Part shown: piece after piece, positions 25,296 to 33,320 of the stretch
Numbering within the stretch: position 1 is the stretch's first letter
How the letters are laid out: every line of letters starts with the position of its first letter
Assembly (NCBI RefSeq): GCF_042650605.1
Contig: NZ_JBHSBN010000037.1
Span: 1 to 42,727 of the forward strand
Reading direction: 5' to 3'
From: Micromonospora_J zhanjiangensis
GTDB taxonomy: Bacteria > Actinomycetota > Actinomycetes > Mycobacteriales > Micromonosporaceae
Length of the DNA: 42,727 nt
Position numbers and translations under genes: made by a program
Notes under the pieces: generated by a model
Told to the model about the DNA's origin: nothing
Databases searched by the model: none
The model's input: only the letters and a program-made list of their open reading frames with translations

Positions 25296-26078
25296 ATGGA
25301 CACCACCACCCTGCTGCTGCTCGCCGACGGGCGGTTCCCGTCGGGCGGTCACGCGCACTCCAGCGGGCTGGAGGCGGCGGTGGCCGCCGGCCGGGTCACC
25401 GACGTCGACGGGCTGGCGGCGTTCCTGAGCGGGCGGTTGGCCACCGCCGGCCGGGTCGCCGCCGCCTTCGCGGCCGCCGCCCACCTGGCGGCCACCCCGG
25501 CCGGCCACCCCGCCGATGCCGACCGGACCGCCGACGGCGAGCGCGCCGCCGACACCGATCGCAGCGGCGCCGGCGACCATGTCGCGCCGGGCCCTGGTGT
25601 GGCCCGGGCGCGGGATGCGCTGGTCCGGCTCGACGCGGAGTTGGACGCCCGGACCGCCGCGCCAGCCGCCCGGCTGGCCTCCCGGCGGCAGGGCCGGGCG
25701 CTGCTGCGCGCCGCCCGCACCACCTGGCCCTCGCCACTGCTCGACCTGGTGCCCCGGCACTCCGACGGGTGCCACCAACCGATCGCGCTCGGGGTCACCG
25801 CCGCCGCAGCCGGCCTCACCGTCGACCGGGCCGCGCTGATCGGGGCGTACGGCACGGTCACCGGGCCGGCCGGTGCCGCCGTACGCCTGCTCGGCCTGGA
25901 TCCGTACCGGACCCAGGCGGTGCTGGCCCGGCTGGCCGGCGCCTGCGACGCGGTGGCGGGGGCAGCCGTGCTCGACGCCGCCGGGCCCCCGGCCGCGTTG
26001 CCGGCGCACGCCGCGCCGCTGGCCGACATCCATGCCGAGGTCCACGCCACCTGGGAGGTGCGTCTCTTTGCGTCCTGA
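25296..26078 (+). CDS. ureF: Urease accessory protein UreF
   Basis: 260 aa, a little longer than typical (~225). LLLLADGRFPSGGHAHSSGLEAAV is the UreF start, and the end LADIHAEVHATWEVRLFAS fits. UreF, with UreD and UreG, guides nickel insertion. The extra length is a low-complexity Ala/Asp/Gly linker around residues 65-110. Starts six bases after ureC. Confidence 0.92.
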   Translation: MDTTTLLLLADGRFPSGGHAHSSGLEAAVAAGRVTDVDGLAAFLSGRLATAGRVAAAFAAAAHLAATPAGHPADADRTADGERAADTDRSGAGDHVAPGPGVARARDALVRLDAELDARTAAPAARLASRRQGRALLRAARTTWPSPLLDLVPRHSDGCHQPIALGVTAAAAGLTVDRAALIGAYGTVTGPAGAAVRLLGLDPYRTQAVLARLAGACDAVAGAAVLDAAGPPAALPAHAAPLADIHAEVHATWEVRLFAS

Positions 26079-26811
26079 TCACGAACCCACGCCCCGCCAC
26101 GTTCCGGACGACGTGGCACCCGACGAGTCCGTCCCGCACCGCCATCCGGATCCCGCGGTCGACCCGCACGCGGCGCTGCCCGCCGGGGGGCGGGCCCTGC
26201 GGGTCGGCATCGGCGGCCCGGTCGGCTCCGGCAAGACCGCGTTGGTCGCCGCGCTGTGCCGGGCCCTCGGCGGCGACCTGCGGCTGGCCGTCGTCACCAA
26301 CGACATCTACACCACCGAGGACGCCGACTTCCTCAAGCGCAACGGTGTCCTGCCACCGGACCGGATCCGTGCGGTGGAGACCGGCTGCTGCCCGCACACC
26401 GCGATCCGGGACGACATCTCGGCCAACCTCGACGCCGTGGAGGAGTTGGAGGCCACGCTCGGGCCGCTGGATCTGCTGCTGGTGGAGAGCGGCGGCGACA
26501 ACCTCACCGCGACGTTCAGCAAGGGGCTGGTCGACCACCAGATCTTCGTCGTCGACGTGGCCGGCGGGGACAAGGTGCCACGCAAGGGCGGGCCCGGTGT
26601 CACCACCGCCGACCTGCTGGTGGTGAACAAGACCGACCTGGCCGGGCTGGTGGGCGCGGACCTGTCGGTGATGGCGCGCGACGCGCGAGCCCGCCGCGGC
26701 GAACTGCCCACCGTCTTCCTGTCCATCGTCCGGGACCGGCAGGCCACGGCCGTGGCCGACTGGGTCCGCCGACTCGTCGCCGACCGCGCGGCCCGGCCCG
26801 CACCGCGCTGA
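26068..26811 (+). CDS. ureG: Urease accessory GTPase UreG with His-rich N-terminus
   Basis: 247 aa. The GTPase domain begins near residue 47: Walker A GGPVGSGKTAL, VTNDIYTTEDADFLKRNG, the CPH motif in ETGCCPHTAIRDD that binds nickel, VESGGDNL, and NKTDLAGLVG. It supplies GTP-driven nickel delivery. The first ~45 residues are an extra Asp/Pro/His-rich tail with six His, absent from E. coli-type UreG. TTG at 26068 is chosen because GGAGG lies about nine bases upstream; it overlaps the ureF stop. Confidence 0.92.
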   Translation: MRPDHEPTPRHVPDDVAPDESVPHRHPDPAVDPHAALPAGGRALRVGIGGPVGSGKTALVAALCRALGGDLRLAVVTNDIYTTEDADFLKRNGVLPPDRIRAVETGCCPHTAIRDDISANLDAVEELEATLGPLDLLLVESGGDNLTATFSKGLVDHQIFVVDVAGGDKVPRKGGPGVTTADLLVVNKTDLAGLVGADLSVMARDARARRGELPTVFLSIVRDRQATAVADWVRRLVADRAARPAPR

Positions 26812-27587
26812 TGCGGGCCCGGGCCAGGGTGGTGGCGGAGGTCGACGACCGGGGCGGCACCCGGCTGGTCGAGCTGCGCGAGGAGCCACCACTGCTGCTG
26901 CGCCGGACCCGGTCGTACGACGGGTCGGCCGTCGTGCACCTGGTCGGCGGGGCGGCCGGACCGCTCGGCGGCGACGACCTGGAGCTGGAGATCGAGGTAC
27001 GCCCCCAGGCGGCGCTGTGCCTGCGTACCGTCGCCGCCAGCGTGGCCCTGCCGGCGCGGTCACGGCGGCCGTCCCGGTTCGCCGTCTCGGCGACGGTGGG
27101 TGCCGGCGGCATCCTGCACTGGCTGCCCGAGCAGACCGTCGCCGCCGCGGGCTGCCGGCACACCACGTCGGCCACGGTGGCGGTGGCGGCGGGTGGGAGC
27201 GTGCTCTGGCGGGACGAACTGGTGTGCGGCCGACACGCCGAGCGGCCGGGTGACGCCAGCGTCCACACGTCGGTGGACTACGCCGGGACACCGCTGCTGC
27301 GGCAACGGATCGACGTCGGTCCCGGCGCCGACGGGTGGGACGGCCCGGCCGTGCTCGGTGGTGCGCCGGCGACCGGGTCGCTGCTGGGCGTCCGCCCGGG
27401 CAGCCGGCCGGTCGCGCCGGTCGTACTCGGCCCCACCGCCGTCCGGGTGCCGCTGGCCGGACCGGGATGGCTGGTCACCGCCACCGCGGCGGACGCGCAC
27501 ACGTTGCGGACGCAGCTCACCGAGCCGGCCGTGCCGGATGCCGAACATCGACCGGACGGCCGGCGGACAGGCCGAGGGCGGGGGTGA
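26811..27587 (+). CDS. ureD: Urease accessory protein UreD
   Basis: 258 aa, normal length. LLLRRTRSYDGSAVVHLVGGAAGPLGGDD and HWLPEQTVAAAGCRHTTSATV are UreD/UreH motifs. It binds the apo-urease during nickel insertion. ATG shares a base with the ureG stop (TGATG). Last gene of the cluster; its stop lies inside the terminator stem. Confidence 0.92.
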   Translation: MRARARVVAEVDDRGGTRLVELREEPPLLLRRTRSYDGSAVVHLVGGAAGPLGGDDLELEIEVRPQAALCLRTVAASVALPARSRRPSRFAVSATVGAGGILHWLPEQTVAAAGCRHTTSATVAVAAGGSVLWRDELVCGRHAERPGDASVHTSVDYAGTPLLRQRIDVGPGADGWDGPAVLGGAPATGSLLGVRPGSRPVAPVVLGPTAVRVPLAGPGWLVTATAADAHTLRTQLTEPAVPDAEHRPDGRRTGRGRG

Positions 27588-27611
27588 CCGGTCCGTGAAC
27601 CGGTCACCCCC
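27580..27611 (+). terminator. Terminator of the urt-ure operon
   Basis: GGGGGTGACCGGT (27580-27592) and ACCGGTCACCCCC (27599-27611) form a perfect 13-bp stem with a six-base loop. The ureD stop codon TGA is part of the left arm. Confidence 0.85.
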
Positions 27612-27670
27612 GCCTCGTCAACCGCCGTGTTCCGATGTGTGCTCAGCTCGTCGGCGACGGTTTGGGTGGG

Positions 27671-28318
27671 TCAGCGGCAGCGCTCCCAGGCGAAGTGGTA
27701 CGTGGTGTCGATGCTGCCGTCGGTCGAGTCCATGGTCAGGAAGCTGGTGCCCGACGACGTACCGCGGGTGAGCCGCATCTCGGTGTTGATGTTGAGGTTC
27801 CGCAGTTCCCCACACGGGCTCCACACCGTGGACGCGATCGGCACCAGGTCACTGATGAGCCAGTTGTCGTCCAGCGGCGCGGCGATGGGGTGGTCGCTGT
27901 ACGTGCCCTGGCTCATGCCCTGGAAGTAGTAGTTGGCCCGCTGCGAGGCAACGGCGCCCTTCAAGAGCTGCCCGTACCCGCGGTAGTCCACCTTGGCGAT
28001 CGCGAAGGTGAACCCCTGCGGTACGTGCACCAGCACGTTGAGCTGGCAGTTCTTCCGCCCTTCGGTGGGCGAGATGCCGGGCCCGGCCTGGACCAGGTAG
28101 TCACTGTAGATCGTGGTGAAGGCGGTGTTGTCCGGCGAGACCGCGACAGCGGCGGTGCCGGGCCGGCAGCCGGAGCCGGCCATCGCGACCAAATCAATCA
28201 CGACTTTGTCGGGCGGCGGGTTGGTAATGATGTTTCCGGCCGACGCGGGCGTGCCCGCCAGCAGCGACGAGGCGAGCAGTGCGAGCACCATCCCACCACG
28301 CACCAACAATTTGTGCAT
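27671..28318 (-). CDS. Secreted DUF4360-type protein
   Basis: 215 aa. A signal peptide (MHKLLVRGGMVLALLASSLLAGTPASA, split at the usual AxA) is followed by a secreted domain with the DUF4360 pattern: GSGCRPGTAAVAVSPDNTAFT, IYSDYLVQAGPG, RKNCQLNVLVHVPQG, FAIAKVDYRGYGQLL, WSPCGELRNLNINTEM and ending HFAWERC. Four conserved cysteines probably form disulphides. Function unknown. ATG 28318 has GGAGG upstream. It is divergent from its paralogue at 28809. Confidence 0.88.
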   Translation of the reverse strand: MHKLLVRGGMVLALLASSLLAGTPASAGNIITNPPPDKVVIDLVAMAGSGCRPGTAAVAVSPDNTAFTTIYSDYLVQAGPGISPTEGRKNCQLNVLVHVPQGFTFAIAKVDYRGYGQLLKGAVASQRANYYFQGMSQGTYSDHPIAAPLDDNWLISDLVPIASTVWSPCGELRNLNINTEMRLTRGTSSGTSFLTMDSTDGSIDTTYHFAWERCR

Positions 28319-28358
28319 GAAGCCTCCTCCGAGGAGATTCGACGATACGTGCGGGGAC

Positions 28359-28388
28359 AATGTAATTACTTACATCGACGGACGTCAA
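28359..28388 (-). promoter_or_regulatory. Promoter of the minus-strand DUF4360 gene
   Basis: On the minus strand: -35 TTGACG (28383-28388), 18-bp spacer, -10 TACATT (28359-28364), about 40 bases before the start codon. Confidence 0.65.
28360..28375. promoter_or_regulatory. Palindromic operator in the DUF4360 promoter
   Basis: ATGTAA-ttac-TTACAT, a perfect inverted repeat with 6-bp arms, fills the spacer and -10 element, the position of a classic repressor site. Confidence 0.5.
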
Positions 28389-28746
28389 CGCCTTTCCATT
28401 TCTTTCGAAATACTGCGGAAATGATCTGGCGGTAGCCGGTTTGCCGAACTTTCACGCCCTTGCGCGTCGGGCGGCACAGAGCACCTTACCGACCAAACGG
28501 GACACATCAGCCGCGCGAGTTGCGCCTGAAACGCCTCTGAAATCAGGCAAAGTGCCCGACTGGGTGCGTTCGGCAGCCTTTCCGCCGGCACCGACGCGAT
28601 CTTCCGAGCAATCGTCCACCGTCAATGGTTGTGTGCACCGCGTCACATCGCTACCATTCCCTCGCGGGACACCACGAAGCGTCCTGGCCGGCTACTCACG
28701 GCCTATCACGGAATCCCAATGGGCAAAGGTGTCCGTCGGGTAGTTC

Positions 28747-28758
28747 TGCGATATCGCA
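28747..28758. promoter_or_regulatory. 12-bp palindrome before the plus-strand DUF4360 gene
   Basis: TGCGATATCGCA is a perfect palindrome 51 bases before the ATG. Possible operator; no clear promoter elements flank it. Confidence 0.3.
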
Positions 28759-28808
28759 TGCGCCATACCCAGTCAGCATTGAGTACGTACGCACCCGAGG
28801 GGAACGGA

Positions 28809-29471
28809 ATGATGAAAAACCTCGTCGGCGCAAGGCGTGGGGTTCTCGCCGTGCTTGGCACGGCGCTCGCGCTGTCCCTGTCCACGCCCGCGCACGCGGT
28901 CACCAGCGACTCCGGCGCGCAACTGGCCACCGTGCCGGAGGGCACCATCACGCTCAACGTGGTGGCCGCCAACGGTTCGGGCTGCGCCCCCGGCACCGCC
29001 CGGGTCATCGGCAACCCCGACAAGACCGGCTTCCGGATCCGGTACTCCAACTTCGTCGCGGAGGCCGGTGACGGCGCCGACCCGACGGACCGCCGGAAGA
29101 ACTGCCAGGTCGGTGTGCTGGTGGGGGTCCCCTCGGGCTGGACCTTCGCGATCGCCGAGGCCGAATACCGTGGCCGGGCCCGGCTCGCGGCCGGCGCGAC
29201 GGGCCTGCAACGCACGAACTACTACTGGCAGGGCTCGTCCGCCGGCAGCAGCACCGAGGAGACGTTCGCCGGCCCGGTCAACCAGTTCTGGGAGACCTCG
29301 GACGTCGCCCACGTGCAGGTCTACGTCCCGTGCGACCAACAGCGGGTGCTCAACATCAACACCGAGCTGCGGGTGGACGCGGGCAGTTCGAAGGCGCGCA
29401 GCAGCATGTCGATGATGTCCTCCGAGGGCGATGTCGACACCCTCTTCAACTTCAACTGGGTACGGTGCTGA
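28809..29471 (+). CDS. Secreted DUF4360-type protein (paralogue)
   Basis: 220 aa. Signal peptide to about AHA/VTS, then the same domain as the divergent neighbour: NGSGCAPGTARVIGNPDKTGFR, IRYSNFVAEAGDGAD, RKNCQVGVLVGVPSGWTFAIAEAEYRG, VYVPCDQQRVLNINTEL, ending FNFNWVRC. Motif order, cysteines and length match, so the two are paralogues arranged tail-out from a shared promoter region. ATG 28809 has GAGGGG six bases upstream; ATG 28812 is an alternative. Function unknown. Confidence 0.88.
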   Translation: MMKNLVGARRGVLAVLGTALALSLSTPAHAVTSDSGAQLATVPEGTITLNVVAANGSGCAPGTARVIGNPDKTGFRIRYSNFVAEAGDGADPTDRRKNCQVGVLVGVPSGWTFAIAEAEYRGRARLAAGATGLQRTNYYWQGSSAGSSTEETFAGPVNQFWETSDVAHVQVYVPCDQQRVLNINTELRVDAGSSKARSSMSMMSSEGDVDTLFNFNWVRC

Positions 29472-29498
29472 TCGCGCGGCATCCCGGACGCACCACCA

Positions 29499-29535
29499 GC
29501 GATCGCGAAGGGTTCGCGGAACCCTTCGCGATCGC
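29499..29535. terminator. Very strong bidirectional hairpin
   Basis: GCGATCGCGAAGGGTTC (29499-29515) and GAACCCTTCGCGATCGC (29519-29535) form a perfect 17-bp stem with a 3-nt loop between convergent genes. Confidence 0.88.
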
Positions 29536-29565
29536 CGTCCGCCGCCCGGATCCGCCACCGGCGGT

Positions 29566-30402
29566 TCAGGCTCGGTCCTCCCGGTCGAGGAAGGCGAGCG
29601 CGGCCACCGCGAAGAGCGGGGAGTAAGCGATGTCGTAGTGGGTCAGCCCGGGCAGGATGGCCAGCGCGTGGCCGCCCTTCGGCCGGCCCTCGCCCATCCA
29701 GCCACCGTCGCGCTGCCCCCCGTCGAGCAGCTCGAAGACCTCGACGAAGTGGCTCGGCGGGCACATGTCGGCGTCGGCGGCCATCACCAGGGTGGGCACC
29801 TGGAGGCCGCGGACCTGCTCGGTGAAGTCGAAGTCCTTCGCCATCGCCACGCCGATCTTGTCCAGCAGCCGGGGAAAGTCCTCCGGGCGCGGCGCCACCC
29901 GCTGGTAGAGCTCGTACATCGGAGTCTCCTTCATGAACTCCGCGGCCGCGGCACCCACCTGCCCCTGCTGGTCGAGGATCTCGGCGTAGGTGGCGTCGCG
30001 GCGGATGCCGGCCGACGCCATCACCAGCCGACGTACCTTGCCCGGGTGCCTGGCCGCGACCTGCAGCGCGACCCCGCCACCCAGGGAGAAGCCGACCACG
30101 TCCGGGCGGTCCAACCCGAGGTGGTCGATGAGTGCCGCGATGTCGTCGGCCATCAGGGCCACGTCGAGCGGCCGGTCGATGTCGGCCGTGCGGCCGTGGC
30201 CCTGCAGGTCGACCAGGACCACCTGGTGGTGGTCGGTCAGGCTGGGCAGGATCGGCCCGAACGACTCGCCCGACATGAGCCCACCGTGCAGCAGGATCAT
30301 CGGGCGTCCCGCGCCGTGCGTCTCGTAGTACAGGTTGATGCCGTTGACGTCGGCGTACCGGCCGGTGCCGGTGGATCCGGTGCCCTGCTGGGTGATGGTC
30401 AT
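29566..30402 (-). CDS. Alpha/beta-fold hydrolase
   Basis: 278 aa, usual length. Oxyanion motif HGGLMSG near residues 40-46, nucleophile elbow GFSLGGG (Ser near 105), the strand-7 acid in MAADADMCPP, and the C-terminal His in GLTHYDIAYSP. Substrate unknown. ATG 30402 has GGAG six bases upstream; ATG 30414 is possible. It is divergent from an ECF sigma factor, a pairing that recalls mycobacterial sigma gene-lipase neighbours and may mean sigma control. Confidence 0.9.
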   Translation of the reverse strand: MTITQQGTGSTGTGRYADVNGINLYYETHGAGRPMILLHGGLMSGESFGPILPSLTDHHQVVLVDLQGHGRTADIDRPLDVALMADDIAALIDHLGLDRPDVVGFSLGGGVALQVAARHPGKVRRLVMASAGIRRDATYAEILDQQGQVGAAAAEFMKETPMYELYQRVAPRPEDFPRLLDKIGVAMAKDFDFTEQVRGLQVPTLVMAADADMCPPSHFVEVFELLDGGQRDGGWMGEGRPKGGHALAILPGLTHYDIAYSPLFAVAALAFLDREDRA

Positions 30403-30505
30403 GACGTGCTCCATGAGGTCGGCGTCGAACTGACATCGGTGTTGACCGGGCGGCCACCGGAAACTCATCGCCATTGCCGGGTGGAGTTCGGGTAACTTCG
30501 GGAGC

Positions 30506-31483
30506 GTGACTGATCTGGCGACCGGCGTCCCGATCGAGGGGCAGTTGGAGGCGTACCGGTCGGAGCTGACCGGCTACTGCTACCGCATGTTGGGGTCCGC
30601 CTTCGAGGCCGAGGACGCCGTACAGGACACGATGATCCGTGCCTGGCGCGGCTACGACCGGTTCGAGGGGCGGTCCGCGCTGCGGTCCTGGCTGTACCGG
30701 ATCGCCACGAACGTCTGCCTGGACATGCTCACCAGCGCCCAGCGGCGGGTCCGGCCGATGGACCTCGGACCGGCCGGGTCCGGCCACGCCACCGACCCGG
30801 GCGAGCCGCGTCCGGAGCAGATCTGGGTCGGCCCGGTGCCGGACAGCCGGGTGCTGCCGGAGGGCACCGACCCGGCCGAGGTGGTCGCCCGACGCGACTC
30901 GGTCCGGCTGGCCTTCGTCGCCGCGCTCCAGCACCTGCCGCCGCGGCAGCGGGCCGTGCTCATCCTGCGCGAGGTGCTGGCCTGGTCGGCGCAGGAGGTG
31001 GCCGAGCTGCTGGACACCTCGGTGGCCAGTGTCAACAGCGCCCTGCAACGGGCCAGGGCGGCCGTCGCCGCCGCCGACCTCACCGCCGACGTCCACAATC
31101 CGCTGGACGACGGGCAGCAGGCGCTGCTCGCGCGGTACGTGGCGGCCTTCGAGACGTACGACCTCACGGCGCTGACCGCCCTGCTGCACGAGGACGCGAC
31201 GTTGTCGATGCCGCCGCTGCCGCTGTGGCTGCGCGGCCCGGCCGACATCCTCGCCTGGATGACCGGTACGGGCAGCGGCTGCCGCGGTTCCCGCCTGGTG
31301 CCGGTGACGGCCAACGGCATGCCGGCGTTCGGCCAGTACCGACCCAGCCTGTCCGGCTCCGGGCACGAGCCGTGGGCCCTGATCGTGCTGGAGCTATCCG
31401 CCGGCCGGATCGCGGCGGTCAACAACTTCCTCGACACGACCCGGTTGTTCCCGCTGTTCGGCCTCCCGGCCCGGCTCGGCTGA
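30506..31483 (+). CDS. ECF sigma factor with SnoaL-like C-terminal domain
   Basis: 325 aa. Region 2 (YCYRMLGSAFEAEDAVQDTMIRAWRG, then FEGRSALRSWLYRIATNVCLDML) and region 4 (ALQHLPPRQRAVLILREVLAWSAQEVAELLDTSVASVNSALQRAR) are clear, followed by ~120 residues of SnoaL-like fold (LLARYVAAFETYDLTALTALLHEDATLSMPPLPLWLRG), as in actinobacterial sigma factors of the SigG/SigX5 (TIGR02960) kind that use the C-terminal domain in place of an anti-sigma factor. GTG 30506 is preceded by CGGGAG. The gene's end overlaps the convergent STAS gene, and its last seven codons are part of a 21-bp repeat. Confidence 0.92.
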   Translation: MTDLATGVPIEGQLEAYRSELTGYCYRMLGSAFEAEDAVQDTMIRAWRGYDRFEGRSALRSWLYRIATNVCLDMLTSAQRRVRPMDLGPAGSGHATDPGEPRPEQIWVGPVPDSRVLPEGTDPAEVVARRDSVRLAFVAALQHLPPRQRAVLILREVLAWSAQEVAELLDTSVASVNSALQRARAAVAAADLTADVHNPLDDGQQALLARYVAAFETYDLTALTALLHEDATLSMPPLPLWLRGPADILAWMTGTGSGCRGSRLVPVTANGMPAFGQYRPSLSGSGHEPWALIVLELSAGRIAAVNNFLDTTRLFPLFGLPARLG

Positions 31484-31825
31484 CGGACCGGCCTCCCGGC
31501 CCGGCTCGGTCCGCAGGTCGGCCGGACTGAGCAGGTCGTCGGCCGGACCGAGCAGGTCGGTCAGGCCGAGCAGGGCGACGATCTGCAGCAGGGTCGGGTC
31601 GGCACCGCCGACGACCAACCGCCAACCGTGCCGACCGGCGGTCAACCGCAGCCGGGCCAGCGCCTCGACCGTCACCACGTCCGCGCGGATGACGGCGCTC
31701 GTGTCGCAGAGCACGACGCCCCGGTCCGGCCGGCGCAGCAGCGCGGCCAACTCGGCGCAGAGGACCGGGATGTCCGCCCGCGTGATCCGCGCGCCGATGG
31801 CGAACCGGGTATGGACAGCCGTCAC
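31394..31825 (-). CDS. STAS-domain protein, anti-sigma-antagonist-like
   Basis: 143 aa. Residues 1-95 fit a STAS domain (ITRADIPVLCAELAALLRR, VVLCDTSAVIRADVVTVEALARLRL, LVVGGADPTLLQIVALLGLTDLL), although the usual phosphorylatable Ser region reads TSAVIRAD. Such proteins sequester anti-sigma factors. The ~45-residue tail (DLLSPADLRTEPGREAGPSAEPGREAEQ) is a repeat product of the 21-bp duplication and overlaps the sigma gene by about 90 bp on the opposite strand. GTG 31825 has TATAGA just upstream. The neighbouring sigma factor makes a regulatory link plausible, not shown. Confidence 0.7.
   Translation of the reverse strand: MTAVHTRFAIGARITRADIPVLCAELAALLRRPDRGVVLCDTSAVIRADVVTVEALARLRLTAGRHGWRLVVGGADPTLLQIVALLGLTDLLGPADDLLSPADLRTEPGREAGPSAEPGREAEQREQPGRVEEVVDRRDPAGG
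31459..31509 (+). repeat. 21-bp direct repeat at the sigma-factor stop
   Basis: CGGCCTCCCGGCCCGGCTCGG occurs at 31459-31479 (last codons of the sigma gene) and again at 31489-31509 just beyond its TGA. It is followed by a further 21-bp-period repeat of GTCGGCCGGACYGAGCAG (about 31518-31560). Confidence 0.9.
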
Positions 31826-32008
31826 GCTCTATACGACCGCCCGTCGGCCAGAAACTCATCGCTCCGCGACGGCGTACCGGTTGGGCGGACCCCGGGCACC
31901 CGCCGGCAGTCATCGATAGGCGGCCGAAATTTTCGGCCCTCTGTCCGCGCGCCCGGCCGGCCGAGTGCGGCCGCAATGGAGCCGATCCCCACCGTTGACC
32001 CGTCGAGC

Positions 32009-32030
32009 ACTTCCGGAACGTTCCGGAAGT
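32009..32030. promoter_or_regulatory. 22-bp perfect palindrome, LacI-type operator candidate
   Basis: The half-site ACTTCCGGAAC is followed immediately by its exact reverse complement, centred on CG, as in LacI-family operators. It ends 3 bp before the -35 of the xylanase promoter. Confidence 0.65.
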
Positions 32031-32032
32031 CG

Positions 32033-32062
32033 TTGACAACGCGACGACGTCAGATCCAAACT
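32033..32062 (+). promoter_or_regulatory. Xylanase promoter
   Basis: A consensus -35 TTGACA (32033-32038) is followed after 18 bp by the weak -10 CAAACT (32057-32062), 60 bases before the ATG. Confidence 0.5.
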
Positions 32063-32121
32063 GGCGCCCCGACAGAGTTCGATGTACATCAATCTCGGTC
32101 GCCCGAGGAGGACACCCGCTC

Positions 32122-33108
32122 ATGACCGACTCCCCCGCCCCACCCAAGCGCCGCGGACGCATCCGGCTGCTCGTCGGCAGCGCCTGGACCGCGGCCCTGG
32201 TCGCGGTCGCGACCCTGCTGCCCGGCACCGCGTACGCGGCCATCACCTCGAACCAGACCGGCACGAACAACGGCTACTTCTACTCGTTCTGGACCGACAG
32301 CCAGGGCACGGTCTCGATGGACCTGGGCTCCGGCGGCAACTACAGCACCTCGTGGCGCAACACCGGCAACTTCGTCGCCGGCAAGGGCTGGAGCACCGGC
32401 GGCCGTCGGAGTGTCAACTACTCGGGCAGCTTCAACCCGTCCGGCAACGCCTATCTCGCCCTCTACGGCTGGACCCGCAACCCGCTCGTCGAGTACTACG
32501 TCGTCGACAACTGGGGCACCTACCGGCCCACCGGCACCTACAAGGGCACCGTCACCACCGACGGCGGCACGTACGACATCTACCAGACCACCCGCTACAA
32601 CGCCCCCTCGATCGAGGGCACCAAGACGTTCAACCAGTACTGGAGCGTCCGACAGTCGAAGAAGACCGGCGGCACCATCACCACCGGCAACCACTTCGAC
32701 GCCTGGGCCCGCAACGGCATGAGCCTCGGCAGCTTCGACTACATGATCCTGGCCACCGAGGGCTACCAGAGCAGCGGCAGCTCCAACATCACCCTGGGGG
32801 GTTCCGGCGGTGGTGACCCCGGCAACGGCGGCGGTGGCAACGGCGGCTGCACCGCGACGCTCTCCGCCGGCCAGCAGTGGAGCGACCGGTACAACCTCAA
32901 CGTCTCGGTCTCCGGCTCCAGCAACTGGACCGTGACGATGAACGTCCCGTCCCCCGCCAAGGTGCTCTCCACCTGGAACGTCACCGCCAGCTACCCGAGC
33001 GCCCAAGTGCTCAGCGCCAAGCCGAACGGCAGCGGCAACAACTGGGGCGTGACCATCCAGGCCAACGGCAACTGGAGCTGGCCCTCGGTCTCCTGCAGCG
33101 CGGGCTGA
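32122..33108 (+). CDS. Secreted GH11 endo-xylanase with C-terminal CBM2
   Basis: 328 aa. Signal peptide ends near ATAYA-A (residues 1-40). GH11 jelly-roll domain about 41-225: NNGYFYSFWTD, YLALYGWTRNPLVEYYVVDNWG with nucleophile Glu124, YDIYQTTRYNAPSIEGTKTFNQYWSVRQ split over two strands, and ATEGYQSSGSS with acid/base Glu213. It cleaves beta-1,4-xylan outside the cell. A Gly/Pro linker (GGSGGGDPGNGGGGNGG) joins a ~85-residue family 2 carbohydrate-binding module with bracketing cysteines and Trp residues. GAGGAGG precedes ATG 32122. Regulated probably through the palindrome at 32009. Confidence 0.95.
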   Translation: MTDSPAPPKRRGRIRLLVGSAWTAALVAVATLLPGTAYAAITSNQTGTNNGYFYSFWTDSQGTVSMDLGSGGNYSTSWRNTGNFVAGKGWSTGGRRSVNYSGSFNPSGNAYLALYGWTRNPLVEYYVVDNWGTYRPTGTYKGTVTTDGGTYDIYQTTRYNAPSIEGTKTFNQYWSVRQSKKTGGTITTGNHFDAWARNGMSLGSFDYMILATEGYQSSGSSNITLGGSGGGDPGNGGGGNGGCTATLSAGQQWSDRYNLNVSVSGSSNWTVTMNVPSPAKVLSTWNVTASYPSAQVLSAKPNGSGNNWGVTIQANGNWSWPSVSCSAG

Positions 33109-33136
33109 GTCCCGTACCACCGGAAAACCGCGATCG

Positions 33137-33170
33137 GAGGCGCGGCGGCTTCGGCGGGTCGCCGCGCCTC
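33137..33170. terminator. Xylanase terminator
   Basis: GAGGCGCGGCG (33137-33147) and CGCCGCGCCTC (33160-33170) pair perfectly over 11 bp with a 12-nt loop, 28 bases after the stop. Confidence 0.75.
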
Positions 33171-33320
33171 TCCACCGGCCTGCCCTAGGCTGCGCGCCGT
33201 GATCAGGGCGGGTCTGGCCCGCGCCGGACGGCTGACGAGATGGTTCACCCCGAGCGACCGCGCCGGTCCCGGCCGTGACACGGACCATTGATTTACAATG
33301 ATAGATTTCTGCGGCGCGCG

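Larger units (their letters stand above)
28319..28808. promoter_or_regulatory. 490-bp divergent promoter region
   Basis: The gap between the two DUF4360 genes is lower in GC than the neighbours and holds no credible gene. Its recognisable parts (a strong minus-strand promoter with an embedded palindrome, and a 12-bp palindrome) are listed separately. The middle part (about 28400-28720) shows nothing I can assign. Confidence 0.6.

Noticed and set aside
28441..28743. Possible small gene in the DUF4360 divergent region
   Set aside because: No ribosome site, no domain, overlaps an equally open minus-strand frame, and lies in a regulatory gap.
30464..31861. A shared 12-base string (GAAACTCATCGC) near the sigma-factor start and near 31850
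   Set aside because: In a window this long several 12-base matches are expected by chance, and the second copy does not point at a nearby start.
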